A stretch of DNA of 64,000 bases from Maritimibacter sp. REDSEA-S28_B5 (GCA_001626765.1 LUOO01000016.1:1-64000); one strand, 5' to 3'. Positions 1 through 10,223 are shown, numbered from the stretch's first letter. Notes: generated from the sequence alone by a model not told the origin. Numbers and translations are program-made.

Positions 1-1123
1 CGACCGCGACCGGGTCGTCGTCGGTCTGGCTTGCGAAATCGGGCGGCGTCGCGACGAGGCTGTCGTCGTCCTCTGTGTCGACGGGGTCGAGGGTGGGATC
101 GGAGTCTGTTGTGACCGGTGTGCTGTGGGCGGCGTCGAAGACAGTCGTCGGTTCGGCATCCGAGGGCACGTCGGCAGGCGTCCCGGTCGCCGACTCGTCC
201 AGGTCGAGGGCAGAGAGATCGGGGGACGAATCGTCCGCCAGGTCCGGCAGGTCGTCGGGCTCTGCCGGGGGCAGGAGATCGGGGTCAGCTTCCGGGAGCC
301 CGTCGAGGGTCGACATCGCGGCGCTGTCGGCCTCTGCTTCGGTTTCGAGAGGCGGCAGCTTGCTGGCCTCTTCGCCGGTGGCACTGTCCGCGTCGTCGCT
401 CCAAGAGGTCGTGGCTTCGGCTTCGTCAAAGGCAGGGTCAGCGAGGTCCTGTCCGCTCCAGTCCGGGGCGTCGTCCTGCAGGGAGTCGGAGACGAGGGCG
501 GCGAGGCCTGCGTCGTCCTCGACCGCGAGGGGGGTATCGTCGTCGGTGCCCTCGGGAATGTCGTCCCCGGCGGAGCTGGCGGCCGCGGCGAAGGGGTTGA
601 AATCGGTCATCTCCTCGACCGCGCGGCCCGTCGTGTCGTCGGCGTCGAGCGTGCCCAGGTCATCGACAGCGAGCCCCATGGGCGCCTCGTCCGCTTCCGC
701 TTCGTCAACGGTTTCGTAACTGACGGGCGTCAGATCTTCGAGTTCCTCGCCGGCGGCGGGGGTGGTCTGGGCGACATCCTGCGCCTCGATCGCCACATCG
801 ACGGGTTCCGGAGCGGACTCGAGCTCGTCGGTGACTTCGGTTGCGAAAACAGGCGGCGACATGGCCGCCACGTGCTTCACGCCCTGTTCGCGCAGGAGTT
901 TTTGCACCCCGCGAATGGTCAGCCCGTCATCATGCAGGAGTTTGCGTATGCCACCCAGCAGTTCCATGTCGGACGGGCGGTAATAGCGTCGACCGCCCGC
1001 ACGTTTCACGGGTTTCACCTGCGTGAAACGGCTTTCCCAGAAGCGAAGGACGTGGGTCGGCACGCCAAGCCAATCGGCCACCTCGCTGATGGTGCGAAAT
1101 GCATCCGGCGACTTGTTGTCCAT
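1..1123 (-). CDS. MerR-family transcriptional regulator with long acidic tail (partial, C-terminus off window)
   Basis: The minus-strand frame opens with ATG at 1123 and stays open to the left edge, so the C-terminus is missing. Residues about 10-75 form a MerR-type winged helix with the hallmark [17 protein letters not shown] and GGRRYYRP, expected to bind DNA as a dimer. From about residue 95 to the edge (nearly 280 residues) the protein is low-complexity and rich in Asp, Glu, Ala, Ser, Thr and Pro, so probably disordered, with no effector domain visible. It lies 49 bp behind ihfA on the same strand, an arrangement I recall as common in Rhodobacterales. The target genes are unknown. Confidence 0.85.
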   Translation of the reverse strand, partial: MDNKSPDAFRTISEVADWLGVPTHVLRFWESRFTQVKPVKRAGGRRYYRPSDMELLGGIRKLLHDDGLTIRGVQKLLREQGVKHVAAMSPPVFATEVTDELESAPEPVDVAIEAQDVAQTTPAAGEELEDLTPVSYETVDEAEADEAPMGLAVDDLGTLDADDTTGRAVEEMTDFNPFAAAASSAGDDIPEGTDDDTPLAVEDDAGLAALVSDSLQDDAPDWSGQDLADPAFDEAEATTSWSDDADSATGEEASKLPPLETEAEADSAAMSTLDGLPEADPDLLPPAEPDDLPDLADDSSPDLSALDLDESATGTPADVPSDAEPTTVFDAAHSTPVTTDSDPTLDPVDTEDDDSLVATPPDFASQTDDDPVAV

Positions 1124-1172
1124 AGCTCCAGCCCGTTTTCTGCTCTGTTATGTCGGGGTTAGACCGGGTCGC

Positions 1173-1475
1173 TCAGTCCTTGTTTCCGGCGGCGACCCGT
1201 TCTTTCATGATGTGAGACGGACGGAAGGTCAGGACCCGCCGGGGCGAGATCGGGACTTCCTGTCCGGTCTTGGGATTGCGTCCGACGCGCGCGGCCTTGT
1301 CTCGGACCGAGAAGGTGCCGAAGGACGAGATTTTCACCGTCTCTCCCGCGACCAAGGCGTCGGAGATATGGCCCAGAACGCTTTCAACAAGCTGGGCGCT
1401 TTCATTGCGCGACAGGCCGACTTCGCGAAACACGGCTTCGCTCAGGTCCATTCGCGTCAGAGTCTTTTCACTCAT
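1173..1475 (-). CDS. ihfA: Integration host factor subunit alpha
   Basis: This is a 100-residue HU/IHF-fold DNA-bending protein. The signature [11 protein letters not shown] arm, which wraps the minor groove, and the preceding [14 protein letters not shown] strand are intact. I chose the ATG at 1475 ([10 protein letters not shown]) because it gives the normal family length; an in-frame ATG at 1505 would add an unconserved decapeptide. IHF alpha pairs with IHF beta (not in this window) to bend promoter, origin and recombination DNA. It lies 104 bp downstream of fabH and upstream of the merR gene, so it may be read from the fabH operon or from its own promoter in that gap. Confidence 0.95.
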   Translation of the reverse strand: MSEKTLTRMDLSEAVFREVGLSRNESAQLVESVLGHISDALVAGETVKISSFGTFSVRDKAARVGRNPKTGQEVPISPRRVLTFRPSHIMKERVAAGNKD

Positions 1476-1579
1476 TCCGTCCCCCGATGGCGTTTGGGGC
1501 AGCATGGGGCGGGTTTATTTTCAAGTCAAGATCAATGACTTGGAGGGAGGATTTGAGGCGCGGGTCCGCGCCTGTCGGA

Positions 1580-2554
1580 TCACCAGCGCAGGACGACCGC
1601 ACCCCAGGCGAGACCGCCGCCGATGGCCTCGACCACCAGCACGTCGTTCTCGCGAATCTGGCCGCGCGACTTGCCGACCGACAGCGCGAGCGGGATCGAG
1701 GCGGCCGAGGTGTTGCCATGGTCCTGGACCGTGACGACGACGTTGTCCATCGACAGCCCGAGCTTCTTGGCCGTGCCCTGGATGATGCGGATGTTCGCCT
1801 GGTGGGGCACGATCCAGTCGATGTCGTCATGCCCCAGGCCGGCCTTGGCCAGCGCGGTATCGGCGGTTGCGGCAAGTTTTTCAACGGCTTGGCGGAACAG
1901 CGGGTTGCCCTGCATCCTGAGCTTGCCGGCCGTGCCCGTGGTCGAGACGCCGCCGTCGACATAGAGCATCTCGCGGTACCGCCCGTCGGAATTGAGATCG
2001 GTCGACAGGATGCCGCGATCGGCCGAACTGCCGTCTCCGGGCGCGGCTTCCAGGAGCAGCGCGCCCGCGCCGTCACCGAACAGCACGCAGGTCGCGCGGT
2101 CTTCCATGTCGAGGATGCGGGAAAAGGTCTCGGCCCCGATGACCAGCACCGATTTCGATTGTCCCGAAACGATCAACGCATTGGCGTTGGCCAGTGCAAA
2201 GACGAATCCGGCGCAGACGGCCTGCACGTCGAATCCGTAGCCCTGTTCCATGCCCAGCCCCTCTTGCACCATCGTGGCGGTCGAGGGGAAGGTGAGGTCG
2301 GGGGTCGAGGTGGCGACGATGATCGTGTCGACCTGGTCCACGCGCATCCCGGCATCGCTGAGCGCGGCCTTGGCAGCGTGGATCGCCATGTGCGACGTGG
2401 TTTCACCGGGGGCCGCAAAGTGGCGGCGTTCGATGCCGGAGCGGGACACGATCCATTCGTCGCTCGTGTCCACGCGGCTTTCGAACCATGAGTTGGGAAT
2501 CACCTGCTCGGGCAAGTAGTGCCCGACGCCCCGGACGACTGCGCGTGTTGTCAT
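1580..2554 (-). CDS. fabH: Beta-ketoacyl-ACP synthase III (FabH)
   Basis: This 324-residue, full-length enzyme condenses acetyl-CoA with malonyl-ACP to start type II fatty acid synthesis in the cytoplasm. The catalytic triad is visible: Cys114 in DVQAVCAGF, His251 in VPHQANIRII and Asn281 in DHGNTSAAS. The start ATG overlaps the plsX stop by 4 bp (ATGA), indicating translational coupling. It belongs to the DUF177-rpmF-plsX-fabH set that links ribosome assembly to phospholipid and fatty-acid initiation in many bacteria. Nothing unusual is seen. Confidence 0.97.
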   Translation of the reverse strand: MTTRAVVRGVGHYLPEQVIPNSWFESRVDTSDEWIVSRSGIERRHFAAPGETTSHMAIHAAKAALSDAGMRVDQVDTIIVATSTPDLTFPSTATMVQEGLGMEQGYGFDVQAVCAGFVFALANANALIVSGQSKSVLVIGAETFSRILDMEDRATCVLFGDGAGALLLEAAPGDGSSADRGILSTDLNSDGRYREMLYVDGGVSTTGTAGKLRMQGNPLFRQAVEKLAATADTALAKAGLGHDDIDWIVPHQANIRIIQGTAKKLGLSMDNVVVTVQDHGNTSAASIPLALSVGKSRGQIRENDVLVVEAIGGGLAWGAVVLRW

Positions 2555-3678
2555 TCTTCCCCGCTCGGTTCTTTTTTCTCGATCAACGCAGGGGCATCGT
2601 GGCTGTCCCCCGGCGTATAGGCAACCCGTGCCGCGAGTTTTTCATTGAAGTTCGATTGAGCCAGATCATAGGCGAGCTTGACCGCCGCCGCGACGCCAGT
2701 GGCATCGGCTGAACCGTGGCTCTTGACCACCGTGCCATTGAGGCCAAGGAACACGCCGCCGTTCGAGCGGCGCGGGTCCATCCGCTTGCGCAGGCGCTTG
2801 AGCGAGGTCATGGCGAAGAGCGCGGCGAGGCGGGACAGGGGGGTCGCGGTGAAGGCTTCCTTGAGGAAATCGCTCACCATCTTGGCGGTGCCTTCGCCGG
2901 TCTTGAGCGCGACGTTGCCGGTGAAGCCGTCGGTCACGATCACATCGACGCGGTCCGACAGAAGATCCCCGCCCTCGACAAAACCGATGAAGTCGAAATC
3001 CGCCACGCGGGCGGCATCCTCGATCAGGTCCGCGGCCGCCTTGATCTCGGCCCGGCCCTTGTGTTCCTCGGTGCCGACGTTGAGCAGGCCAACGCGGGGC
3101 CGGGTGATGCCATGGCCGTTGCGGGCGTAGGAAGCGCCCATCAGCGCGTACTGCAAAAGGTCCATCTCGTCGGCGCGGATATCGGCCCCGCCGTCGAGCA
3201 TGATGTTGAAACCCATCTTGTTGCGCGACGGCCAGAAGACGGCGATGGCGGGGCGCGACACGCCGGGCAATTTGCGCAGGCGCAGCACCGACATCGCCAT
3301 GAGCGCGCCGGTGTTTCCGCAGGACACGCAGACCTCGGCCTCGCGCGTCTTCACGCTTTCGATCGCCGACCACATGGAGGTATTCTTGCCATGGCGGATC
3401 ACCTGCGCAGGCTTGTCCTCCATCGTCACGACGTCATCGGCGTGGCGGATGTCACAAATGCCGTTCAGCGCAGGCTGCTTTGCAACCAGCGGCCCAAGCT
3501 CATGCTTGTTTCCGTGCAGGATGAAGCCAACGTTGCGTTTGGCCGCAACCTTGGCAAGGCCGGCAACGATGGCTGCCGGCCCATGATCGCCGCCCATCGC
3601 GTCGATCGAAAGTATGGTGCGATCAGGCCCCCGATGAGAGCCGGACATCCGTGTATCGGTATCCGCGGCAGGCATCAT
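2551..3678 (-). CDS. plsX: Phosphate acyltransferase PlsX
   Basis: PlsX converts acyl-ACP to acyl-phosphate, the first step of the PlsX/PlsY route to phosphatidic acid, at the inner face of the membrane. The N-terminal SIDAMGGDHGP motif and the later SCGNTGALMA and DGGADIRADEM segments are typical. The frame gives 375 residues from the ATG at 3678. The family motif begins only near residue 24, so a start further in (for example ATG 3648) is possible; no convincing Shine-Dalgarno decides it. It follows rpmF by 18 bp and overlaps fabH by 4 bp. Confidence 0.95.
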   Translation of the reverse strand: MMPAADTDTRMSGSHRGPDRTILSIDAMGGDHGPAAIVAGLAKVAAKRNVGFILHGNKHELGPLVAKQPALNGICDIRHADDVVTMEDKPAQVIRHGKNTSMWSAIESVKTREAEVCVSCGNTGALMAMSVLRLRKLPGVSRPAIAVFWPSRNKMGFNIMLDGGADIRADEMDLLQYALMGASYARNGHGITRPRVGLLNVGTEEHKGRAEIKAAADLIEDAARVADFDFIGFVEGGDLLSDRVDVIVTDGFTGNVALKTGEGTAKMVSDFLKEAFTATPLSRLAALFAMTSLKRLRKRMDPRRSNGGVFLGLNGTVVKSHGSADATGVAAAVKLAYDLAQSNFNEKLAARVAYTPGDSHDAPALIEKKEPSGEE

Positions 3679-3696
3679 GGGCGAACGCAGCGTGAA

Positions 3697-3906
3697 TTAC
3701 GCCGCGTCTTCGTCGTCGAGGTCGATCTCGTTGGCCTGGGCCACGACTTCGCGGTCCGCATAGTGGCCGCAGGACGGGCACACGTGGTGCGGACGCTTCA
3801 GTTCGCCACAGGAGGGGCATTCGTTGGGGTTGCCAGCAACCAGAGCGTCATGGGCGCGGCGCATGTTGCGGCGCGACTTCGTGACTTTGTTCTGAGGGAC
3901 AGCCAT
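3697..3906 (-). CDS. rpmF: 50S ribosomal protein L32
   Basis: This 69-residue basic protein of the large ribosomal subunit begins with the characteristic [20 protein letters not shown]. It keeps a complete zinc-ribbon pair, [18 protein letters not shown], so it is the zinc-binding C+ form of L32. The acidic C-terminal tail ([10 protein letters not shown]) is usual in alphaproteobacteria. It leads directly into plsX. Upstream lie about 620 bp without an intact gene, so its promoter is expected there rather than read-through from DUF177 alone. Confidence 0.97.
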   Translation of the reverse strand: MAVPQNKVTKSRRNMRRAHDALVAGNPNECPSCGELKRPHHVCPSCGHYADREVVAQANEIDLDDEDAA

Positions 3907-4531
3907 GTCTCAACCTCGATATTTCTGGGCCTTGGCGTCATCGCGACGTGGGGCCGGTTTCGTCTGGAGCGCGGGGCCCCGGGTTCTGGTCGGGCCGAGG
4001 CCCAAGGTTCACGCAAGGCGCGCTCTGCTCGGTGGCAGGGCTTTGGCCCATTGTTCGTTTGGGCGATGCCCGGTGTTCTGTCGGGCGATGCCCGGAATCT
4101 CTCGGGCGATGGCCCGCAAGATCGTGAGTCTCGCCGCCTCATACGCGGTTCGGCGTGAGGAGGAAACCCACCTTGTGAAAGAGGGCCGGAACATACTGCG
4201 ATTTTGCCATCTTGCAAGGAATTTTTGGCCGCTTTGGTGGGGTTTCCGGCCGGATTCGCGGCGCCTTGCGGCTGGTCTCGTTCCTGCCCTCGGCGGACAC
4301 CCGGCGCAACGACCCGCAAGAGGGCCGCAGAATGAGTTGGTCAGGCCCGATTCCGCCCACTTGCCTGTCCTCATGGCATACGATTACGACAAGCTCTACG
4401 CAGAGACGCCCGACGCGCTTGGGCCGCCCACGCCCTATCTCACGGCGTTTCTGGAAAACCTCGGGCTCGCGGGGGCGCGGCTACCTCTTCGCCCGGCGCG
4501 GCCCGGCGGGTTAACGCCTGGCCGCGCAGAC
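3907..4531. other. Gene-poor gap between DUF177 and rpmF
   Basis: These 625 bp hold no intact gene. Several long open frames run through it in both directions, but they are arginine/proline-rich and lack family features, as expected for GC-rich shadow frames. The one recognisable piece is a methyltransferase-like N-terminal relic at 4373-4514. The rpmF promoter probably lies in the rest. DUF177 and rpmF are usually adjacent, so the gap itself suggests an old insertion that has decayed. Confidence 0.6.
4373..4514 (+). pseudogene. Relic of a class I SAM-dependent methyltransferase (N-terminus only)
   Basis: From the ATG at 4373 the frame reads MAYDYDKLYAETPDALGPP and then TAFLENLGLAGAR. As I recall it, this is the N-terminus of small methyltransferases whose next block is the SAM-binding VLDVGCGQGRDALFIARRGH. 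Here the glycine-rich core is gone. In the +1 frame a short match GRGYLFARRG follows and ends at a TAA (4512-4514). The picture is a deletion of several codons plus a frameshift, with the rest of the domain absent. The assignment rests on memory of the family motif only, so I hold it loosely. Confidence 0.4.
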
Positions 4532-5107
4532 CTACTCGCTGCCCGACTCGTCCGGGCTGTCCTTGAGTTTGTCGCGCAGTGCGGCCAGACTGGCGAAGGG
4601 ACGGGTATCCTCGTCGCGCATCGCGTCCTTGCCTGGTTCAGTAAAGACAGCCTCGCCCAACTCGGCGTCATCCGCCCGCGGATAAAGCGGCAAAGATAGT
4701 GCGAGCGACTCGGACAGGAGCGTTCCAATGTCGATGACCGGTCCCAGGGGTTCCTGCGTCACGTCCTCGGGTATCTCGCTTTCCTCTGCCGTGACCGGCT
4801 CAAGCCCTTCGATCCACGTGCGCTCCACCGGGTCGTCGATCCGGGAGGTGACAGGGGCGAGGGTGACGACGCAGGGCTGCACGACGGTCGCGCCCAGCGT
4901 GCCCTTGAAACGCCAGTCGCGCCGCCCGACGGGGGCCAGAACCCCGGTCAGCCGCACCTTGCGCGCATCCTCGATCCCCAGCAGCCGCGCAAGCGCCGTT
5001 GCTTGCGCGTCGGAGAGGGAGACCGCTATATCCTGCGGCCGCGTATGGTCGAGCTCCGAGACCTTGAGCCTCGGGCCGAAATTTTGGATATCCTCGGACA
5101 TGGTCAT
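4532..5107 (-). CDS. DUF177 (YceD-like) protein
   Basis: This 191-residue protein matches the DUF177/YceD family in context and in the central RFKGTLGATVVQPCVVTLAP segment, which carries the single conserved Cys of the family's CxxTL-type motif. YceD-like proteins are found next to rpmF and are linked to 23S rRNA or L32 processing; the exact reaction is not settled. Two ATGs two codons apart (5107 and 5101) are possible starts. The acidic C-terminus is typical. It is transcribed divergently from bamE across an 81-bp gap. Confidence 0.85.
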   Translation of the reverse strand: MTMSEDIQNFGPRLKVSELDHTRPQDIAVSLSDAQATALARLLGIEDARKVRLTGVLAPVGRRDWRFKGTLGATVVQPCVVTLAPVTSRIDDPVERTWIEGLEPVTAEESEIPEDVTQEPLGPVIDIGTLLSESLALSLPLYPRADDAELGEAVFTEPGKDAMRDEDTRPFASLAALRDKLKDSPDESGSE

Positions 5108-5188
5108 TTGGCTTTCGTTTCTTGAACGCGGCGTTATGCTCCTGTAAGCCGATAACCAACGAAGGCACGGCAAGGCAAGGGGGGCGGT

Positions 5189-5656
5189 ATGACGGCCATT
5201 GGAATGAAGGCGCGCGGTTGGGTCCGTATGATCGCCGTTCTTATGGGTGTTCTGACGCTCGCAGCCTGTTCGGCGACCTACACGAACCACGGGTTCGTTC
5301 CCACCGATGAAGACGTGGAAGAAATCATGGTCGGCGTGGACACGCGCGAAACCGTGTCGGCCATCATCGGCAAGCCCGGGGCAGAGGGGCTTCTGACCGA
5401 AGAGGGCTGGTATTACGTCTCCAGCCGTTTCAAGCACTTCGCCTACAATGCCCCCGAGGAAATCGAGCGCGAGGTTCTGCGCATCGGCTTCGACGAGGCT
5501 GGGCTGGTCGAGAACATCGAGCGCTTCGGTCTGGAAGAGGGTCAGGTCGTCGTGTTGTCCCGTCGCGTGACCACGTCCAACACCCGCGGTGTCGGCTTCC
5601 TGCGGCAACTTCTCGGCGGCATCGGGAACTTTGATGCGGGTACGTTGCTTCAGTAA
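5189..5656 (+). CDS. bamE: Outer-membrane assembly lipoprotein BamE (SmpA/OmlA)
   Basis: This 155-residue lipoprotein has an N-terminal signal ending in the lipobox LAAC (Cys27 from this start), followed by the BamE fold beginning TNHGFVPTDEDVEEIMVG with the GKPGAEG and GWYYVSSRF segments. BamE supports the BAM complex that inserts beta-barrel proteins into the outer membrane. A strong purine run (GGGGGCGG) precedes ATG 5189; ATG 5204 is an alternative giving a shorter signal. It is divergent from DUF177 and is followed 25 bp later by olsB. Confidence 0.92.
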   Translation: MTAIGMKARGWVRMIAVLMGVLTLAACSATYTNHGFVPTDEDVEEIMVGVDTRETVSAIIGKPGAEGLLTEEGWYYVSSRFKHFAYNAPEEIEREVLRIGFDEAGLVENIERFGLEEGQVVVLSRRVTTSNTRGVGFLRQLLGGIGNFDAGTLLQ

Positions 5657-5681
5657 GAGGGACGTATCGATCGGGGGCGGC

Positions 5682-6413
5682 ATGGCCGACCATCTACTGA
5701 GCAAGGGAAAATACCGCGCAAGGGTGGCCGCGGGACGCGCCGATGTCGGCGCGGCGCAGGCGCTGCGCTATCTCGCCTTTCGCGATCCCGAGGGCGAAGG
5801 GCGGGACGTGGACCGGTTTGACGGGACGTTCCGGCACCTTCTGGTCGAGGGACCGGATGGCGTGGTCTGCACTTTTCGCTATCAGCTTTTTCCGAGCAGC
5901 ACTGAGGCCCGGTCGGGCTATTCCGCCGGGGTCTACGATTTGTCCCCGCTCGCCACGGTCAAGGGACCGATGGTCGAGATGGGGCGATTCTGCCTGCATC
6001 CGACGGCCCACGACCCCGATATCCTGCGGCTCGCCTGGGCGGCGATGACTCGGCTGGTGGACGACGCACAGGCGACGTTGCTGTTCGGATGCTCGTCGTT
6101 TCGCGGCATTGACGCGGCTCCCTATCAAGACGCGCTCAGGATGCTGGCGGCGGAACATGTGGCGCCCGCCGAGGTCCGTCCCAAGGCCAAGGCGCGCGAA
6201 CGGATGCCTCTGCCCAAGGGCCCCTATGATGCGCAGGCCGCGCAGCGCCAGATGCCGCCGCTCCTGCGCACCTACCTGCTCATGAGCGGCTGGGTCAGCG
6301 ACCATGTGGTGGTGGACAGGGTGATGAACACGCTCCACGTCTTCACCGGGGTCGAGATCGGGCGGGTGCCCGAGGCCAGGGCGCGCGCGCTCCGGGCGCT
6401 GGCTCAGGGGTAG
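5682..6413 (+). CDS. olsB: L-ornithine N-alpha-acyltransferase (OlsB-type GNAT)
   Basis: This 243-residue protein resembles OlsB, which transfers a 3-hydroxyacyl chain from ACP to ornithine to make lyso-ornithine lipid, a phosphorus-free membrane lipid. Supporting segments are the N-terminal KYRARVAAGRADVGAAQALR and LAFRD start, the EMGRFCLHP acyl-donor region, LFGCSSFRG, and the C-terminal PPLLRTYLLMSGWVSD. The ATG at 5682 follows a GGGGGCGG stretch. The OlsA partner is not adjacent, though an acyltransferase-like gene sits at 20157. The lipid itself cannot be inferred with certainty from sequence. Confidence 0.85.
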   Translation: MADHLLSKGKYRARVAAGRADVGAAQALRYLAFRDPEGEGRDVDRFDGTFRHLLVEGPDGVVCTFRYQLFPSSTEARSGYSAGVYDLSPLATVKGPMVEMGRFCLHPTAHDPDILRLAWAAMTRLVDDAQATLLFGCSSFRGIDAAPYQDALRMLAAEHVAPAEVRPKAKARERMPLPKGPYDAQAAQRQMPPLLRTYLLMSGWVSDHVVVDRVMNTLHVFTGVEIGRVPEARARALRALAQG

Positions 6414-6510
6414 TATCGACGCGCTTTGCCCCTGTTCGGGATGGCGTCCCGGTTCGCTGTGCCCCGCGAGCGTCATTGACGCCGCAATGGGGCACGACTA
6501 GGTGAGCGGC

Positions 6511-8346
6511 ATGGCACGCGCACCCCTTCTCCAGCTCGCCGACATCTCGCTCACCTTCGGCGGCGATCCTGTCTTCTCGGACCTTTCCCTCGTGGTGCAA
6601 CCCGGCGACCGGGTCGCGCTCGTGGGGCGCAACGGGTCGGGTAAATCCACGCTGATGAAGGTCATGGCGGGGATGATCGAGCCGGATCAGGGCGAGCGCA
6701 TCCTGTCGCCCGGTGTATCGACCGGTTACATGGAGCAGCACCCGGACCTGTCGGGCTTTGCCACGCTCGGGGACTTTGCCGCGAGCGGCCTGCCCGAGGG
6801 CGAAGCCTACAAGGTCGAGCGGGTGGCGGAAGGGCTGAAGTTCCGGCTGGACGCCGACGTGACGACTGCCTCGGGCGGCGAGCGGCGGCGGGCGGCGCTG
6901 GCCAAACTGCTGGCGGAAGCCCCCGAGTTGATGTTGCTCGACGAGCCGACCAACCACCTCGACATCGAGGCGATCCAGTGGCTCGAGGACGAGCTGTCCT
7001 CGACGCGGGCCGGATTCGTGCTGATTTCCCACGACCGGGCATTCTTGCGTGCGCTCACCCGCGCGACGCTCTGGATCGACCGGGGCGATGTGCGGCGGCA
7101 GGAAAAGGGCTTCGAGAACTTTGAGGCCTGGCGCGACAAGGTCTGGGAAGACGAGGACATGGCGCGACACAAGCTCGACCGCAAGATCAAGGCCGAGGCG
7201 CGTTGGGCGGTCGAGGGCATTTCTGCCCGGCGCAAGCGCAACATGGGCCGGGTGCGCGCTCTCGGCGAACTGCGGGCGGAGCGTGCGGGGCAGATCCGGC
7301 GGCAGGGAGCCGCCGCGATGGAACTGGAGGCGGGGCCGAAGTCGGGCAAGAAGGTCGTCGAGGCGGAGGGAATCACCAAGTCCTTCGGCGAGCGCCTGAT
7401 TCTGAAGCCCTTCGATCTCAAGGTGAACCGGGGCGACCGGATCGCGCTCGTCGGCCCGAACGGCGCGGGCAAGACGACGCTCTTGAAAATTCTCATCGGC
7501 GAGATGGCGCCCGATGCGGGCACCGTGAAGCTCGGGACCGGGCTCGAGATGGCGGTATTCGATCAGAACCGCACGTCGCTCGATGACGGGGCGAGCCTGT
7601 GGGAAAACCTCGCGGGCGATCCAGAGATGCGGGTGTCGGGCAAGGCCGATCAGGTGCTGGTGCGGGGCAACCCGAAACATGTCGTGGGCTACCTCAAGGA
7701 ATTTCTCTTCGATGAACGGCAGGCGCGCGCGCCGGTGTCATCGCTCTCGGGCGGCGAGAAGGCGCGGCTCATACTGGCCAAGATCATGGCCAAGTCTTCG
7801 AACCTCCTCGTCATGGACGAACCGACCAACGATCTGGACGTGGAAACGCTCGACCTCATGCAGGAGCTCATCGACGACTATGACGGCACCGTGCTGCTCG
7901 TCAGCCACGACCGTGATTTCCTCGACCGTGTGGCGGCCACGACCATCGCGATGGAGGGTGACGGGCGTGCGGTGGTCTATGCGGGCGGCTGGTCGGATTA
8001 CCGTGCGCAGCGGGCCGAGTCGGGCGAGGGCTTTCTGGGGGCGCCGGTGAAGGCGAAAGGCGAGACGCGGGGCGAGGAGGTGGTATCTGCGCCGGCGCCC
8101 AAGGCCGAGCCGAAAAAATCCGGGCTGTCCTTCACCGAAAAACACCGGCTGGAGGCCCTGCCTGCCGAAATGGAACGGCTCGAGGCGGAGATCGCCAAGC
8201 TCGAGGGTCTGCTCGCGGATGCCGAGATGTTCACCCGCGAGCCGGTGAAGTGGAAGAAGGCGACCGAGGCACTGGTGGAGCGGCAGGAGAAACTGGCCGC
8301 CGCCGAGGAAGAATGGCTGGAACTGGCCGAGAAGGCCGATGCGTGA
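6511..8346 (+). CDS. ABC-F family ATPase (Uup-like)
   Basis: This 611-residue cytosolic protein has two ABC ATPase domains and no membrane segments. Walker A motifs are GRNGSGKST (near residue 40) and GPNGAGKTT (near 315); signature motifs are ASGGERRRAAL and LSGGEKARLIL; both Walker B regions are followed by DEPTNHLD or DEPTNDLD. A C-terminal coiled coil (EMERLEAEIAKLEGLLADAE) marks the Uup/ABC-F arrangement. Such proteins act on ribosomes or DNA intermediates. I chose ATG 6511 because AGGTGAG sits just upstream as a Shine-Dalgarno; a GTG at 6502 lies inside that motif. Confidence 0.93.
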   Translation: MARAPLLQLADISLTFGGDPVFSDLSLVVQPGDRVALVGRNGSGKSTLMKVMAGMIEPDQGERILSPGVSTGYMEQHPDLSGFATLGDFAASGLPEGEAYKVERVAEGLKFRLDADVTTASGGERRRAALAKLLAEAPELMLLDEPTNHLDIEAIQWLEDELSSTRAGFVLISHDRAFLRALTRATLWIDRGDVRRQEKGFENFEAWRDKVWEDEDMARHKLDRKIKAEARWAVEGISARRKRNMGRVRALGELRAERAGQIRRQGAAAMELEAGPKSGKKVVEAEGITKSFGERLILKPFDLKVNRGDRIALVGPNGAGKTTLLKILIGEMAPDAGTVKLGTGLEMAVFDQNRTSLDDGASLWENLAGDPEMRVSGKADQVLVRGNPKHVVGYLKEFLFDERQARAPVSSLSGGEKARLILAKIMAKSSNLLVMDEPTNDLDVETLDLMQELIDDYDGTVLLVSHDRDFLDRVAATTIAMEGDGRAVVYAGGWSDYRAQRAESGEGFLGAPVKAKGETRGEEVVSAPAPKAEPKKSGLSFTEKHRLEALPAEMERLEAEIAKLEGLLADAEMFTREPVKWKKATEALVERQEKLAAAEEEWLELAEKADA

Positions 8347-8415
8347 GGCAAGCGGCGCGGGCTGGCGCCCGCGCATATTGAGCCTCGTCTCGGGCTCGCG
8401 CCCGAGCCGACGCGG

Positions 8416-8466
8416 GTGAGGGGCGCTGCCCCTCACGCTCCCCGGGATATTTATGAACCGGAGAAG
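8416..8466. repeat. Hairpin plus GGATATTTATGAACC(G/A)GAGAAG dispersed element, copy 1
   Basis: A perfect 9-bp stem GTGAGGGGC-GCT-GCCCCTCAC (8416-8436) is followed nine bases later by GGATATTTATGAACCGGAGAAG (8445-8466). The same 22-bp box with one change occurs at 30769-30790, also behind a GC-rich hairpin. It sits between the convergent ABC-F and hemB genes and may act as a terminator. Similar boxes recur between genes in Rhodobacteraceae as I recall; that is background knowledge, not seen here. Confidence 0.7.
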
Positions 8467-8492
8467 CGGGGGGACGTCATGAAGCCGGGGCG

Positions 8493-9620
<1,128 letters not shown>

Positions 9621-9642
9621 TCAGTGACGGGACGGGCGCGCG

Positions 9643-10170
9643 GTGGACTGGTATTCAGCCGTATTTGAACTCATCGACATGCGGAGTTTCTCGAACCTCT
9701 GGTACTGGATCGCGCTGGCCGCCGTCTGGTCGCAGACGAGCCGCTATGTGCTCGGCGTGCCCTACGACATGATCCAGCGGGCTGAACGCCATGGCGGCGA
9801 GGCCGAGGTCGACCTCGAGGACATGGTGCGCATCAACTGCAACCGGTTCCTCTACGTGGCCGGGGTCTCGGGTCTCTGGCTCGTCGGTATCGTGGCCGCG
9901 ATGTTCACTTCCATGGCTCTGCTCGCGTTCTGGTATGACCTCGAGTTCGCGCAGGCCGTGTTCCTGCTCGGTGCGCCGATGCTGATCGTCGGGGTGCTCT
10001 CGCTCAACGCGGCTCAGGATATCCGGGCGCGGGGGCTGGCGGGCAAGGACCTGCGCAAACGGATGCATCGGCACCGGACCGCGACGCAGTTCGTGGGCAT
10101 GGCGGCGATTTTCGTCACCGCTCTCTGGGGCATGTATCAGAACATGTCGATCGGGGTTCTGGGCGGCTGA
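9643..10170 (+). CDS. Conserved integral membrane protein of unknown function
   Basis: This 175-residue protein starts at GTG 9643. Its N-terminal part, DMRSFSNLWYWIALAAVW with RYVLGVPYDM, precedes three further hydrophobic segments (about residues 71-95, 98-118 and 147-165), so about four membrane spans are likely. A short acidic, charged loop (EVDLEDMVRIN) lies between the first two. I recall close relatives in Rhodobacterales databases under the label component of SufBCD complex, but nothing in this sequence supports an Fe-S role and I do not adopt it. It stands alone between hemB and mfd. Confidence 0.7.
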   Translation: MDWYSAVFELIDMRSFSNLWYWIALAAVWSQTSRYVLGVPYDMIQRAERHGGEAEVDLEDMVRINCNRFLYVAGVSGLWLVGIVAAMFTSMALLAFWYDLEFAQAVFLLGAPMLIVGVLSLNAAQDIRARGLAGKDLRKRMHRHRTATQFVGMAAIFVTALWGMYQNMSIGVLGG

Positions 10171-10223
10171 CTGCGGCTGCCAATCCGGTTGACTTTGCCC
10201 GTGGCGGGTTTACCTCCCCATCC

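Noticed and set aside
125-1162. Long plus-strand open frame opposite the merR gene
   Set aside because: Gly/Arg/Val-rich shadow of the GC-rich minus-strand coding sequence; no domain and no ribosome site.
2716-4158. 480-codon plus-strand frame across plsX and rpmF
   Set aside because: Antisense to clearly real genes; composition is His/Arg/Ala-rich with no family match.
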